From assembly GCA_020025825.1 (NCBI GenBank), contig JAHHRL010000012.1, forward strand, positions 1-51,162: a DNA stretch of 51,162 nucleotides. Direction: 5' to 3'. Origin of the DNA: Faecalibacterium sp. Lineage in GTDB: Bacteria > Bacillota > Clostridia > Oscillospirales > Ruminococcaceae. Each line of letters opens with the position of its first letter. The first letter of the stretch is position 1. Position numbers and translations under genes: made by a program. A model generated the notes under the pieces. It ran no database searches. It had not been told where the DNA came from and saw nothing but the letters and a program-made list of their open reading frames with translations. Of the stretch, positions 15,956 to 24,371 are shown piece after piece.

Positions 15956-15984
15956 AGTATAACGCAAAAAGCATAATGGTACAA
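15956..15984 (-). promoter_or_regulatory. Promoter of the atp operon
   Basis: Minus strand: -35 TTGTAC (15979-15984), 17-base spacer, -10 TATACT (15956-15961), about 45 bases upstream of the first gene. The remaining divergent intergenic DNA to 16126 is AT-rich without recognisable features. Confidence 0.65.
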
Positions 15985-16126
15985 TCCATTTCTTCTCAAC
16001 GCCGTGAATTTAACAATTTGTTCTTCATTCCTGCATACTTTTCATACGTTTTGCCTTGTTGGACCTTAACCTTGGAAAACATTATTATGCAACATTTTAG
16101 AATCGCTTTCCTGTTTGTTCAAAAAA

Positions 16127-16154
16127 TTGCAATACTTTCTTGAAATAATAATAT
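16127..16154 (+). promoter_or_regulatory. Promoter of the zinc-ribbon/DUF5685/J-domain unit
   Basis: -35 TTGCAA (16127-16132), 16-base spacer, -10 TAATAT (16149-16154), about 45 bases before the start codon. Confidence 0.5.
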
Positions 16155-16200
16155 CAGAAAATGCTCGGGTTCTCCCGTGAAAGTGAGTGAAGCTATCTCT

Positions 16201-16596
16201 ATGAGAGAAAAATTTCGTCGTTTTATGATGGGCCGCTATGGCACGGATTCTCTAAATCAATTTTTATCTGTTGTCAGCCTCGCCTTATTGGTGCTGGCAC
16301 TGTTTACCAAGGTTCCCATTTTATACTGGATGGGCCTTGCTGTATTGATTTGGCAGTATTATCGTATGCTTAGCCGCAACATCTCGGCACGTACTGCCGA
16401 AAATTATAAGTTTTACACCATGAAGGATAATTTTTCCGCATGGAAACGCCAGCAAAAGGCACAGTGGAACAATCGCAAGCTGTACCATTATTACCGCTGC
16501 CCGCAGTGCCACCAAAAGCTGCGTGTTCCCCGTGGCCGTGGCCGTATTCAGATTTCCTGCCCGAAATGCGGTACGCAATTTATCAAAAAGAGTTAA
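16201..16596 (+). CDS. Membrane protein with C-terminal zinc ribbon
   Basis: A 131-residue protein. Two adjacent hydrophobic segments (LSVVSLALLVLALFTKV and ILYWMGLAVLIWQYYRML) form a membrane hairpin, followed by a basic linker and a zinc ribbon CPQC...CPKC at the C-terminus. I recognise no named family. The ATG at 16201 was preferred over an in-frame GTG at 16177, but neither has a strong ribosome binding site. It is 15 bases from the DUF5685 gene, so the two are almost certainly co-transcribed. Confidence 0.75.
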   Translation: MREKFRRFMMGRYGTDSLNQFLSVVSLALLVLALFTKVPILYWMGLAVLIWQYYRMLSRNISARTAENYKFYTMKDNFSAWKRQQKAQWNNRKLYHYYRCPQCHQKLRVPRGRGRIQISCPKCGTQFIKKS

Positions 16597-16611
16597 AAGG
16601 CGGCTGCTTAT

Positions 16612-17466
16612 ATGTTTGGCTATGTAATTGTAAACCAAAAAGCTTTGGCGCAGCCTGCCTTTGAGCGCTACCGCCAAAGCTACTGCGGGTTATGCCGTCG
16701 GCTTGGCATACTGCATGGGCTGCGTGGGCGAATGACCTTAAGCTACGACCTGACCTTTTTGGATATTCTACTGTGCAGCTTATATGAGGACGAAGCCCCG
16801 GCACAATCCGGGCACGACCGCTGCCCTGTACACCCGTTTCGCCCGCAGGCTTGGCGCAGTGCCGCCCCTACCGATTACTGTGCAGATATGTCCATTGCCC
16901 TACATTATTACAGTGCTGTAGATAAATGGCAGGACGACCACAGCTTGGCAGGCCGCACCCTGATGGCTGTTTTGGAAAAGCGTTTGCCCCAAATCCAGCA
17001 GCGCTGGCCGGTGCAGTGCAAGGCAATTCAGGACGAATTGACTGAGCTGGCACGTTTAGAAGCAGAAAATTGTCAGGAGCCGGACACTGTTTCGGCTTGT
17101 TTTGGTCGGCTTATGGCCGCTTTATTTTTGTATCGGCAGGACCACTGGAGCAACGAGCTGCAAACCATTGGTATGAAACTGGGACAGTTTATTTATCTGC
17201 TGGATGCCGCCGACGATTTAGAAAAAGATAAAAAGAAGCACCACTATAATCCCCTGTATCGTTACAGCGAAACGCCCGACTGGCAGATTGCTTTGCAGGA
17301 AAGCCTGCAAACCTTGATGGCGCAGTGCACCGCCGCCTTCGAGATTTTACCCTGTGTTGAAGATGGGGACATCCTGCGCAATATTTTATACTCCGGTATT
17401 TGGACACGCTGGCCTTTCTCTGCACAAAACGCACAGAACAGCACCGGCAGCACACCACAGGATTGA
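16612..17466 (+). CDS. DUF5685 family protein
   Basis: A 284-residue protein whose N-terminus MFGYVIVNQKAL...YRQSYCGLCRRLG matches DUF5685, a family of unknown function in Firmicutes. It is mostly helical, with no signal peptide. Two acidic motifs stand out: DKWQDD (residues 104-109) and DAADDLEKD (198-206), the second followed by KKKHHYNP. Their spacing and the downstream YNP resemble the two metal-binding sites of class I isoprenoid synthases (squalene/phytoene synthase type), but that is my inference. YCGLC (24-28) may bind a metal. It sits between the zinc-ribbon gene and the J-domain gene. Confidence 0.8.
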   Translation: MFGYVIVNQKALAQPAFERYRQSYCGLCRRLGILHGLRGRMTLSYDLTFLDILLCSLYEDEAPAQSGHDRCPVHPFRPQAWRSAAPTDYCADMSIALHYYSAVDKWQDDHSLAGRTLMAVLEKRLPQIQQRWPVQCKAIQDELTELARLEAENCQEPDTVSACFGRLMAALFLYRQDHWSNELQTIGMKLGQFIYLLDAADDLEKDKKKHHYNPLYRYSETPDWQIALQESLQTLMAQCTAAFEILPCVEDGDILRNILYSGIWTRWPFSAQNAQNSTGSTPQD

Positions 17467-17544
17467 TTTTTTCTCTCTTATCACGTAAAATAGTTTCATC
17501 TGACTTTTAACCACTTTTATTTTAATATAGAGACGAGGACATAC

Positions 17545-18267
17545 ATGAACGACCCGTATCAGGTGCTGGGTATCTCCCGCAGCGCCAGCGATGAGGAAAT
17601 TAAAAAAGCATATCGTGCCCAGTGTAAACGCTGGCACCCTGACCTAAACCCCAACGACCCTACGGCTGAGGAGCACTTCAAGCAGGTGCAGGAAGCCTAT
17701 GACACCATCATGAAGGGCGGCGCAACCCAGCAGGCACAGTCAGCCTATGGGTATGGGTACGGGTACAATCAAAACTATAATCAGGGCTACCAGCAGGCAA
17801 ATGACCCCTTTGGGTTTAACGACTTTTTCGGTGGTGGCTACTACAGCAATCAGCAAAGCACCTATCAGGGAACCGATACGCCCCAGATGCAGGCTGCACG
17901 CAACTTTATTGCTAATCGTCGTTATCCTGAGGCACGCCGTGTTCTGGACGAAATCTCGGAGCGCAACGCACGCTGGTATTATCTGTCCGCCCTGGCAAAC
18001 CAAGGTCTGGGACGTCAGATTGACGCCATGAATGATGCACGCCGTGCCTGCCAGATGGACCCGCAGAATATGGAATACCGCAATTTGTATACACGTATGC
18101 AAAATCCGGGCAGTGCTTACCAGCAGCAAAGCTACCAGTATGGCGGCAGCTCCGGTGTAGGCAACTTCTGTTTCCGTCTGATTCTGTTGAATCTGTTGTG
18201 CAACTGCTGCTTTGGCGGCGGTGGTTGCTGCCCCGGTTATTTCTTCTATCCGGGCTTTTATATGTAA
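17545..18267 (+). CDS. J-domain (DnaJ-like) protein with cysteine-rich C-terminus
   Basis: A 240-residue protein. Residues 1-58 are a J domain with the HPD tripeptide at 31-33, which stimulates Hsp70 (DnaK) ATPase. A Tyr/Gln/Gly-rich linker (YGYGYGYNQNYNQGYQQ) follows, then a short TPR-like helical stretch (AARNFIANRRYPEARRVLDEI...). The end is hydrophobic and cysteine-rich (LLNLLCNCCFGGGGCCPGYFF), possibly a membrane or metal-binding tail. It lacks the DnaJ zinc-finger and C-terminal domains, so it is an accessory co-chaperone, not DnaJ itself. A terminator follows directly. Confidence 0.88.
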   Translation: MNDPYQVLGISRSASDEEIKKAYRAQCKRWHPDLNPNDPTAEEHFKQVQEAYDTIMKGGATQQAQSAYGYGYGYNQNYNQGYQQANDPFGFNDFFGGGYYSNQQSTYQGTDTPQMQAARNFIANRRYPEARRVLDEISERNARWYYLSALANQGLGRQIDAMNDARRACQMDPQNMEYRNLYTRMQNPGSAYQQQSYQYGGSSGVGNFCFRLILLNLLCNCCFGGGGCCPGYFFYPGFYM

Positions 18268-18270
18268 CAA

Positions 18271-18307
18271 AAAACGGTACAGTCTGTTAAGCAGACTGTA
18301 CCGTTTT
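18271..18307. terminator. Bidirectional terminator
   Basis: A perfect 16-bp stem (AAAACGGTACAGTCTG and complement) around TTAAG. It ends the J-domain transcript and the converging Nudix transcript. Confidence 0.88.
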
Positions 18308-18327
18308 CTTTTTCAAATGTTTTTCGC

Positions 18328-18816
18328 TTACTGTTTCAAAGACAAATTTTTTCCGTCCAGAACAGCCTGTACTAAGGTTTCCCCTTCGTACACAAGTTTC
18401 AGCGAGAAAAATGTGTCGTGTTGTTCCAGCAGCCGCAAAAAAATCTTATCACCCTGCCAAATAGGCAAGTTATAAACCTGCTGCTTAGGCACCCACTCCA
18501 GTTTTCCCTCTGCACAGGCATCACCATCTATCATATGGCCCTGCCACTCGGTAGCGGAAAACAAGTGCATATACTCGGTTGGCCACCGGTCCGACACAAA
18601 GGTTACAACACCACGAAACCGATACTGCGTCAGCGTAAGGCCGGTTTCTTCCTGCACCTCACGCACGAGGCAATCTTCCGGGCTTTCCCCTTCTTCAAAT
18701 TTACCGCCGACACCAACCCACTTATCCTGATTGGCATCGTTTTGCTTTTTGATACGATGCATCATCAGCCAGCAGTTGTCTTGTTCTAAGTAACAAAGGG
18801 TTGTATTTTTGTACAT
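18328..18816 (-). CDS. Nudix hydrolase (MutT/8-oxo-dGTP diphosphatase-like)
   Basis: A 162-residue pyrophosphatase. The full Nudix box Gx5Ex7REUxEExGU is present at residues 38-60 (GKFEEGE ... REVQEETGL). The preceding DKWVGVGGKFEEGE and the N-terminal TTLCYLEQDNCWLMMHR fit the MutT-like group that cleans oxidised nucleotides, but Nudix substrates cannot be told reliably from sequence. It is the last gene of an MFS-GDPD-Nudix unit, 14 bases after the phosphodiesterase gene, with GAGGGAG before the ATG. Confidence 0.88.
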   Translation of the reverse strand: MYKNTTLCYLEQDNCWLMMHRIKKQNDANQDKWVGVGGKFEEGESPEDCLVREVQEETGLTLTQYRFRGVVTFVSDRWPTEYMHLFSATEWQGHMIDGDACAEGKLEWVPKQQVYNLPIWQGDKIFLRLLEQHDTFFSLKLVYEGETLVQAVLDGKNLSLKQ

Positions 18817-18830
18817 AAGCTCCCTCGCAA

Positions 18831-19667
18831 TTACAGCTCCGGGTTAAATCCCTCAAAAATAGGCCACAAACCCTCACGCCAAGCCTCGTCCAGTTCTTCA
18901 TGCGTGCGCAAAGTCCAGCTGGCGCCCTTCATGTGCCAGACATCACGGCAAATCACATTGGACAGGTTGCGGCGGTCCTTAAAGCCGTAGGCAATGAAAT
19001 CCGGCTTTGTTAACGGATTCAGCAGCAGGTTGCTTGCGCCCCATGCCTCAAACCAGCTCAGATTATTTTGCTTACGCTCAGGAATCAAGTTGCAGGAAAG
19101 CTGGCCACGCACAATATCAGGGCGGTTTTCCTTCAGCCACTGAATCGCAAAGGGGTCAAAGCTTTCCATACAATACAAGCCCTTATAGTCCTTCAATGCG
19201 TCGCAGGTGGTCTGACACAGCGCTGCCTGATTTTTATTTTTCACTTTCAGTTCGATAATCAGCGGCACTTTTCCGCCAAAAATCTCCAACGCCTCTTGGA
19301 AGGTAGGGATTGTTTCCTGTGTTCCTGCCAGATAGCACTGGGACAGCTGCTCGGTTGTCAGGTCCTCAATATCACCGTCCAAACCGGTCATGCGCTTCAG
19401 CTCACTATCATGAAATACCGCAAGGCCGCCGTCTGCCAGCAGATGCACATCCAGCTCTACGCCAAAGTTTTCCTTTACCGCAGCACGGAATGCCGCACGG
19501 CTGTTTTCCGGGCGCTTTTCTTCCCCTTCCAGCGTGTGGTAACCACGGTGCGCATACAGCCAGCCATCAAATGCGCTGCAATCCGGATTTCCTACACGAC
19601 CACGCAGCAAAAACATATATGCCAGCAGGATTGCAGCTAAAATTAAGACCAAAACCAACCAAAACAT
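18831..19667 (-). CDS. Glycerophosphodiester phosphodiesterase family protein
   Basis: A 278-residue enzyme predicted to hydrolyse glycerophosphodiesters to glycerol-3-phosphate and an alcohol. One N-terminal membrane helix (residues 2-21) anchors a GDPD domain. Active-site motifs are all present: HRG (H40-R41), PENS (E54, N55), ELDVHLLADG (E71, D73) and FHD (H86-D87). The catalytic part probably faces outside, where lipid head groups or teichoic-acid-like polymers are available. GGAAGGAG precedes the ATG. It lies between the MFS transporter (24-base gap) and the Nudix gene. Confidence 0.9.
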   Translation of the reverse strand: MFWLVLVLILAAILLAYMFLLRGRVGNPDCSAFDGWLYAHRGYHTLEGEEKRPENSRAAFRAAVKENFGVELDVHLLADGGLAVFHDSELKRMTGLDGDIEDLTTEQLSQCYLAGTQETIPTFQEALEIFGGKVPLIIELKVKNKNQAALCQTTCDALKDYKGLYCMESFDPFAIQWLKENRPDIVRGQLSCNLIPERKQNNLSWFEAWGASNLLLNPLTKPDFIAYGFKDRRNLSNVICRDVWHMKGASWTLRTHEELDEAWREGLWPIFEGFNPEL

Positions 19668-19691
19668 AACTTAAAAACTCCTTCCGAACGA

Positions 19692-21035
19692 TCAATCGTC
19701 CATTGCTTCAAAAGCCTCCAGCCCCTTGGCCGCTACCAGCTTGCTGTCGCCATGTTTGACGAATTGCATCGTAACAAAGGAAGCCGCCACAAACAAAGTT
19801 GCATAGGGGAACAAGGCAGTGTAGCTTACACGGTTTAGTAAAGCTCCTGCAACCACAGGGGTAACCGTCTGCGCTGCCATGCTAAAGGTGTAATAATAGC
19901 CGGTAAATTTACCTACATCGCTTCCCTTGCACATTTCTACAACCATGGGCAGGCTGTTTACGTTAATCATAGCCCATGCCACGCCCACCAGTGCAAACAG
20001 CACCAGCAAAATCGGGCTAAAGCTATTTGCAAAGCAAGTATACAAAAATGCAGAGAAGAAACAGCAGGTAAGCAAAGCAACACCAACCAAAATGGTCTTT
20101 TTACGACCAATCCGGCTTGCTACATTACCAGCGGGGATAAAAGTAACAATAGCACCTGCGGTTGCAACCGTCAAGCATATAGATGCATCGCCCAATGCCA
20201 TGCCCCACATATGGTTTGCGTATGTAGTAAACCAAGTTGTTACACCATTATAACCAATAAACCACAGCGCAATGGACGCCAGCAAAAAGCCCAGACTGCG
20301 CTTGACCTCCGGCGAAAGTTCACCGCTCTCATCGGTCATTTCCGCATCATTGTTATGCTCGGGGTGTGCCTTTTCGTACTCCTGTGCACGTGCGTGCATT
20401 TTGGGCTCGTCCACAAAAGTCATAAGAATAAACAGTGCCACCAGCATAATGCCCGCCACAACGGCAAACAGCGTCACATAGCTTACGTGAGCCATTCCTG
20501 CTGTACGTGCGGAAGAATACAAAACGCTGCTGACGATTAAAAACAGGATACCGCCGATTGCGCCCATCAGGTTAATGATTGCGTTGCCTTTGCTGCGCAG
20601 GGGCTTGGGGGTAACGTCCGGCATCAATGCAACCGCCGGGCTGCGGTAGGTTCCCATTGTAATCAGCAGCAGGCCCAAAACCCCAATAAACGCAAACAGT
20701 TTCCACGGAGCCGGAGCTGCAAAATAGCTGTTGTCCAGTACCGGCAGGAACATCATCAGTACAACAGCAGCCAGTGTTCCACGTAAAATGTAAGGGCGGC
20801 GCCGGCCCAATTTGCTGGTGCATTTATCGCTAAGGCTGCCAAATAGCGGCAATAAAAATAATGCCAACACATTGTCTGCTGCCATTATAACGCCCGACCA
20901 TGCTTCATTCAGTTTGAAGCTATTAGTCAAAATCAGGGGGATTACACTATCGTACATCTGCCAGAATGCAGAAATCGATAAGAATGCAAAGCCCACCAAA
21001 ATCGTGTGTTTTGTATCCAATTTGAGTTTTTCCAC
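19692..21035 (-). CDS. MFS transporter, SLC45/GPH-like
   Basis: A 447-residue transporter with about 12 membrane helices and a central cytoplasmic loop (KMHARAQEYEKAHPEHNNDAEM...). The motif LGRRRPYIL after helix 2 and AFWQMYDSVIPLIL resemble the SLC45/sucrose-type and GPH cation-symporter branch of the MFS, so the substrate may be a sugar or glycoside, which is not provable here. It starts a three-gene unit with the phosphodiesterase and Nudix genes; import of a breakdown product of the phosphodiesterase is one possible link. Confidence 0.85.
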   Translation of the reverse strand: MEKLKLDTKHTILVGFAFLSISAFWQMYDSVIPLILTNSFKLNEAWSGVIMAADNVLALFLLPLFGSLSDKCTSKLGRRRPYILRGTLAAVVLMMFLPVLDNSYFAAPAPWKLFAFIGVLGLLLITMGTYRSPAVALMPDVTPKPLRSKGNAIINLMGAIGGILFLIVSSVLYSSARTAGMAHVSYVTLFAVVAGIMLVALFILMTFVDEPKMHARAQEYEKAHPEHNNDAEMTDESGELSPEVKRSLGFLLASIALWFIGYNGVTTWFTTYANHMWGMALGDASICLTVATAGAIVTFIPAGNVASRIGRKKTILVGVALLTCCFFSAFLYTCFANSFSPILLVLFALVGVAWAMINVNSLPMVVEMCKGSDVGKFTGYYYTFSMAAQTVTPVVAGALLNRVSYTALFPYATLFVAASFVTMQFVKHGDSKLVAAKGLEAFEAMDD

Positions 21036-21345
21036 AGGTGTTTCCTCCTTAAATTCGGGTTATCTGCTTCGAGACAACAAATGCAAATTATTAAAATATA
21101 TTATAACAGGACAGCAGGTAAAAAACATTCTTTTTCGCCAAATTCCAAATCCTGCACAATATATGTTGTTACAATTATACAATGCCATCAAATCCTTTTG
21201 CAAAATTCTCTTTCGGTACGCTCTTTTCGCCTCACTGCTCCCCTTTAGACCCCTCCACGCCTTGATTTTATTTTCAACCTATATTAGATTTGTAGTGTTT
21301 CTTTCTCTGTGCATTTCAAATAAAAGCCTAAAGTGAGGACTTATT
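21036..21345. promoter_or_regulatory. Divergent intergenic region, MFS gene / proC
   Basis: 310 bases without a gene. On the minus strand a consensus -10 TATAAT (21100-21105) lies about 65 bases before the MFS start, with only a weak -35. On the plus strand TTGATT...TAGATT near 21263-21292 is a possible proC promoter. No hairpin or conserved RNA motif was recognised. Confidence 0.4.
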
Positions 21346-22146
21346 ATGACAAGTATTGGTTTTATCGGCTGCGGCAATATGGGCAGCGCAATTGCAAAAG
21401 CTGTTTGTGCCGCATCTGCTCCATCTAATATTATTTTAGCAAACCGAACCCGTGCCAAAGCAGAGGCCTTGGCACAACAACTGGGCTGCACGGTAGGCAG
21501 CAACGAAGAAGCCGCCGCCTGTGACTGGGTCTTTTTGGGGGTAAAGCCGCAAATGATGGAAGCACTTTTGGCAGAGCTCTCCCCCATATTTGCCAAAAAG
21601 GCTGCTCGCACCATTTTGGTTTCTATGGCAGCGGGCATTACTACCGAGCGCCTGCAAGCTTTAGCCGGCGGCAACTATCCGGTTGTACGCATCATGCCCA
21701 ATACACCTTCTGCTATTGGTGCCGGTGTTGTTCAGTACTGCACCCGTGATATAACAGAAGCAGAGGAAAAGAAATTTCAGGCTTTAATGGCTCCTGCCGG
21801 CCTAGTTGACCCTCTGGCAGAAAACCTAATGGACGCAGCAAGCTCTGTATCGGGCTGCGGGCCTGCTTTTGTTTACCCTTTTATCGAAGCTTTAGCTGAC
21901 GCCGGTGTAGCCGCCGGGCTCCCCCGGGATAAATCTCTTGCCTATGCAGCACAAATGGTTGCCGGCAGCGCACGTATGGTTTTGGAAAGCGGCCTGCATC
22001 CCGGTGCTTTGAAAGACGCTGTTTGCAGCCCCGGCGGCAGCACAATTCAAGGTGTACGTGTCTTGGAGGAGCGTGGAATGCGGGGCGCTGTAATAGACGC
22101 TGTTTTGGCGGCCTACGACAAAAACAAGGATATGGGCAAAGTATGA
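21346..22146 (+). CDS. proC: Pyrroline-5-carboxylate reductase
   Basis: A 266-residue enzyme for the last step of proline synthesis, reducing 1-pyrroline-5-carboxylate with NADPH. The dinucleotide-binding motif GCGNMG is at residues 8-13. The C-terminal signature is present as SVSGCGPAFVYPFIEALADAG, and PGALKDAVCSPGGSTIQGV matches the P5CR consensus. Length is normal. GTGAGGA precedes the ATG. No proA or proB is nearby; the MgsA-like gene follows with its own promoter. Confidence 0.96.
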   Translation: MTSIGFIGCGNMGSAIAKAVCAASAPSNIILANRTRAKAEALAQQLGCTVGSNEEAAACDWVFLGVKPQMMEALLAELSPIFAKKAARTILVSMAAGITTERLQALAGGNYPVVRIMPNTPSAIGAGVVQYCTRDITEAEEKKFQALMAPAGLVDPLAENLMDAASSVSGCGPAFVYPFIEALADAGVAAGLPRDKSLAYAAQMVAGSARMVLESGLHPGALKDAVCSPGGSTIQGVRVLEERGMRGAVIDAVLAAYDKNKDMGKV

Positions 22147-22255
22147 GCTTTGCGAAAATTGTCGCATAAATAAACGCAGCCATATTCTTTTTATGCCTTT
22201 TGCCTCGTAACACGCATTTTTCACTTCTTTTTTTATGAATTGTCGCCAAAAAATA

Positions 22256-22284
22256 TTGACTTTTGAAATACCGAAAGATACAAT
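22256..22284 (+). promoter_or_regulatory. Promoter of the MgsA-like gene
   Basis: -35 TTGACT (22256-22261), 17-base spacer, -10 TACAAT (22279-22284), about 65 bases before the start codon. A near-consensus promoter. Confidence 0.7.
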
Positions 22285-22349
22285 AGTTATTGTGGGGCAT
22301 TTTCTCCCTACCTTTACGCTTTATCCTATTAAAGAAAGGACCTTTCGGT

Positions 22350-22748
22350 ATGACGATTGCACTGATTGCCCACGATTCCAAAAAAGAGCTGATGCTGCAA
22401 TTCTGCACTGCTTATAGCGGTATTTTATCTCGTTATAAGCTAATCGCCACCGGAACCACTGGTAACCTGCTGATTCAAAACGTTGGCTTGCCAGTACATT
22501 GCTTTTTAGCAGGTCGTTTAGGCGGCGGGCAGCAGATTGCTTCCCAAATTGCCTGCAATGAAGTTGATATGGTGTTGTTTTTCCGGGATGCGATTCACGC
22601 AAAGCCCTCTGAGCCCAACGACCAAGTTATTATGCGTTTATGTGATATGCACGCTGTTCCCATCGCTACAAACATTGCCACTGCCGAACTTTTAGTACGT
22701 GGCTTGGATGAAGGCGACTTGGACTACCGTGAAGGAATGCATCACTAA
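22350..22748 (+). CDS. Methylglyoxal-synthase-like protein with altered active site
   Basis: A 132-residue protein colinear without gaps to E. coli MgsA from residue 8 on (offset 11). It keeps H8 and D9 (H19, D20), the phosphate-site ATGTTG and D80 (D91). But the catalytic base D71 is G60 (LGGGQQI instead of LGGDQQ), H98 is S87 and D101 is N90. True MgsA converts dihydroxyacetone phosphate to methylglyoxal. Without these residues, that activity is doubtful, and it may be a sensor or a different enzyme of the MGS fold. GAAAGGA precedes the ATG at 22350; the upstream extension is ignored. Confidence 0.85.
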   Translation: MTIALIAHDSKKELMLQFCTAYSGILSRYKLIATGTTGNLLIQNVGLPVHCFLAGRLGGGQQIASQIACNEVDMVLFFRDAIHAKPSEPNDQVIMRLCDMHAVPIATNIATAELLVRGLDEGDLDYREGMHH

Positions 22749-22757
22749 AATCTGATT

Positions 22758-22793
22758 AACCACGCAGTACTTTTGCTGCGTGGTTTTATTTTT
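22758..22793 (+). terminator. Terminator of the MgsA-like gene
   Basis: A perfect 10-bp stem AACCACGCAG/CTGCGTGGTT around TACTTTTG, then TTATTTTT. Confidence 0.8.
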
Positions 22794-22805
22794 AAGCAGC
22801 GCATC

Positions 22806-22842
22806 AAAAAGCCAGTGCGGTTATACGCCGCACTGGCTTTTT
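22806..22842. terminator. Second hairpin, 15-bp stem
   Basis: AAAAAGCCAGTGCGG pairs perfectly with its complement around TTATACG and is flanked by A- and T-runs, so it can terminate in either direction. It backs up the preceding terminator. Confidence 0.75.
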
Positions 22843-22916
22843 TGGGCTTTACCAAGCAGCTTTTCTGTGGTTTCTTCTGCTTTGTCTGCTTGCAGCTCTT
22901 GCGCTTATCCTTACAA

Positions 22917-22956
22917 AAAAATCCGAAACCAAGCAATCGCTCAGTTCCGGATTTTT
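22917..22956 (-). terminator. Terminator of the SEDS gene
   Basis: On the minus strand, AAAAATCCG...CGGATTTTT with further pairing inside (GAAC/GTTT) ends in a T-run, about 30 bases after the stop codon. Confidence 0.7.
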
Positions 22957-22987
22957 ACGATTTTATTTTTCAGGCTGCATCGGATAT

Positions 22988-24220
22988 TTATTCATTGCCA
23001 AACAGTGTCTTTTTATTGTGCATATAAACACTTAACACCAAGCCTACGCATAGGTACATCATCCATGCCGAAGAACCACCTGCTGAATAAAACGGCAGCG
23101 TTACACCGATAACCGGCAGCACACACAGGTTCATGCCCACATTTACAAAAATCTGTGCCATCATTGCGCCAGCAAAACCTGCACAGATGAAACTGCCCAA
23201 ATCGTCTACACTGCGGCCGCCTACCTGCAAGGCACGCACTACAATACCAAATAGCACTGCCAAAACTATAGCGGTGCCTACAAATCCTACTGCATTGCCA
23301 ATCCAGCTGAACACAAAATCGTTCCATGCGTTTGGCACATACACATAATCGCCTGTAAATAACCCTCGGCCAAATATCTGGCCTGCGCCGATTGATATTT
23401 CTCCAAGCTCCTGCTGATAGATAAATTTTTTCCGCATTGCTTCATTGATGGCCCAGCCAGTGGTATTTTTGGGGTCATACACAGCCAAAATGCGAATCCA
23501 CTGGTAGCTTTTACCGATTTTATCGCTAAAGAATGCAAATGCAACGGCTGCTGCGCTGCCTGCTGCTGCCAAAGCGCCAAGAATATACTTCCAGCTTAAA
23601 CCTGCGGCAAACAGCATACACAAACCGATGGCCAAAAAAATCAGCATTGTACCATCGTCACCCTGCTTATGAATAATCAAAGCCGGAATCAGTAAATGCA
23701 GCAACAATTTTGCCAGAGTAGCAGGCTCGTTTACTTTATCATGCACTTTAGACAAATGCATCGCAAATGTCAGAATAAAGCTTACTTTTGCAAGCTCCGT
23801 AGGCTGTAATGTAAAGCCGCCTATTTTATACCACGAATAGTTATCTGTACCGCCTGCATCATAGCCGATTACCAGCGCCCCGCCAAAGAGTGACACATTT
23901 TTCAGCACCAGCGTAGGCAATACAAGGCCCCATGTAAGCGCCGCATGAATGGGCCAAATCTCTACAAGGTTATGATAATCTATTTTTGATATCAATATTG
24001 CAAACAGCATACCAACAAACAGTACAATCGCCTGCACAATTGCGCTGCGGTAACCGCCTACACCGGTAATCGCACCTGTTAATTCATCACGGATAAATCC
24101 ACCTTTTTGGTTGTATCCAATCGACGCTAGCACAATACAGGCAAACACGCTGCTGCTTAAGCACAAAATCCAAAATAATCGGTCTGTGCGCTCCCAATAT
24201 GTTTTAATACTTTTCAGCAC
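22988..24220 (-). CDS. SEDS family protein (RodA/FtsW/SpoVE)
   Basis: A 410-residue membrane protein with about ten helices, the peptidoglycan glycosyltransferase that extends glycan strands together with a class B PBP. The signature loop reads NDFVFSWIGNAVGFVGTAIVLAVL: the functionally essential aspartate is kept, but the usual GEE(x)G is GNAVG. The last helices (VTLPFYSAGGSS) match the family's LPFxSyGGSS end. I chose the GTG at 24220 because GGGGGGAGG stands just upstream; the longer frame begins without such a site. It is not beside a PBP or mre genes, so whether it acts in elongation or division is unclear. Confidence 0.88.
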   Translation of the reverse strand: MLKSIKTYWERTDRLFWILCLSSSVFACIVLASIGYNQKGGFIRDELTGAITGVGGYRSAIVQAIVLFVGMLFAILISKIDYHNLVEIWPIHAALTWGLVLPTLVLKNVSLFGGALVIGYDAGGTDNYSWYKIGGFTLQPTELAKVSFILTFAMHLSKVHDKVNEPATLAKLLLHLLIPALIIHKQGDDGTMLIFLAIGLCMLFAAGLSWKYILGALAAAGSAAAVAFAFFSDKIGKSYQWIRILAVYDPKNTTGWAINEAMRKKFIYQQELGEISIGAGQIFGRGLFTGDYVYVPNAWNDFVFSWIGNAVGFVGTAIVLAVLFGIVVRALQVGGRSVDDLGSFICAGFAGAMMAQIFVNVGMNLCVLPVIGVTLPFYSAGGSSAWMMYLCVGLVLSVYMHNKKTLFGNE

Positions 24221-24260
24221 AGGTTTCGCCTCCCCCCTAATCCATTTCCATACTTTATGT

Positions 24261-24289
24261 AGGATACCATAAATCCTACCTGCACGCAA
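24261..24289 (-). promoter_or_regulatory. Promoter of the SEDS gene
   Basis: Minus strand: -35 TTGCGT (24284-24289), 17-base spacer, extended -10 TGGTATCCT with TATCCT at 24261-24266. Confidence 0.6.
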
Positions 24290-24295
24290 CAAATG

Positions 24296-24324
24296 TTGCA
24301 CTCTTGCGCATTTTATACTATACT
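24296..24324 (+). promoter_or_regulatory. Promoter of the tsaE-tsaB-rpiB-upp unit
   Basis: -35 TTGCAC (24296-24301), 17-base spacer, -10 TATACT (24319-24324), about 45 bases before tsaE. Confidence 0.65.
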
Positions 24325-24371
24325 TATGTTAATTATGTTAAGAATTTCAAAATAGAAAGCGAGGGCTTTTT

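Noticed and set aside
22745..22936. 63-codon open frame on the minus strand
   Set aside because: It begins inside the terminator of the SEDS gene at TTG, has no ribosome binding site and covers two hairpins.
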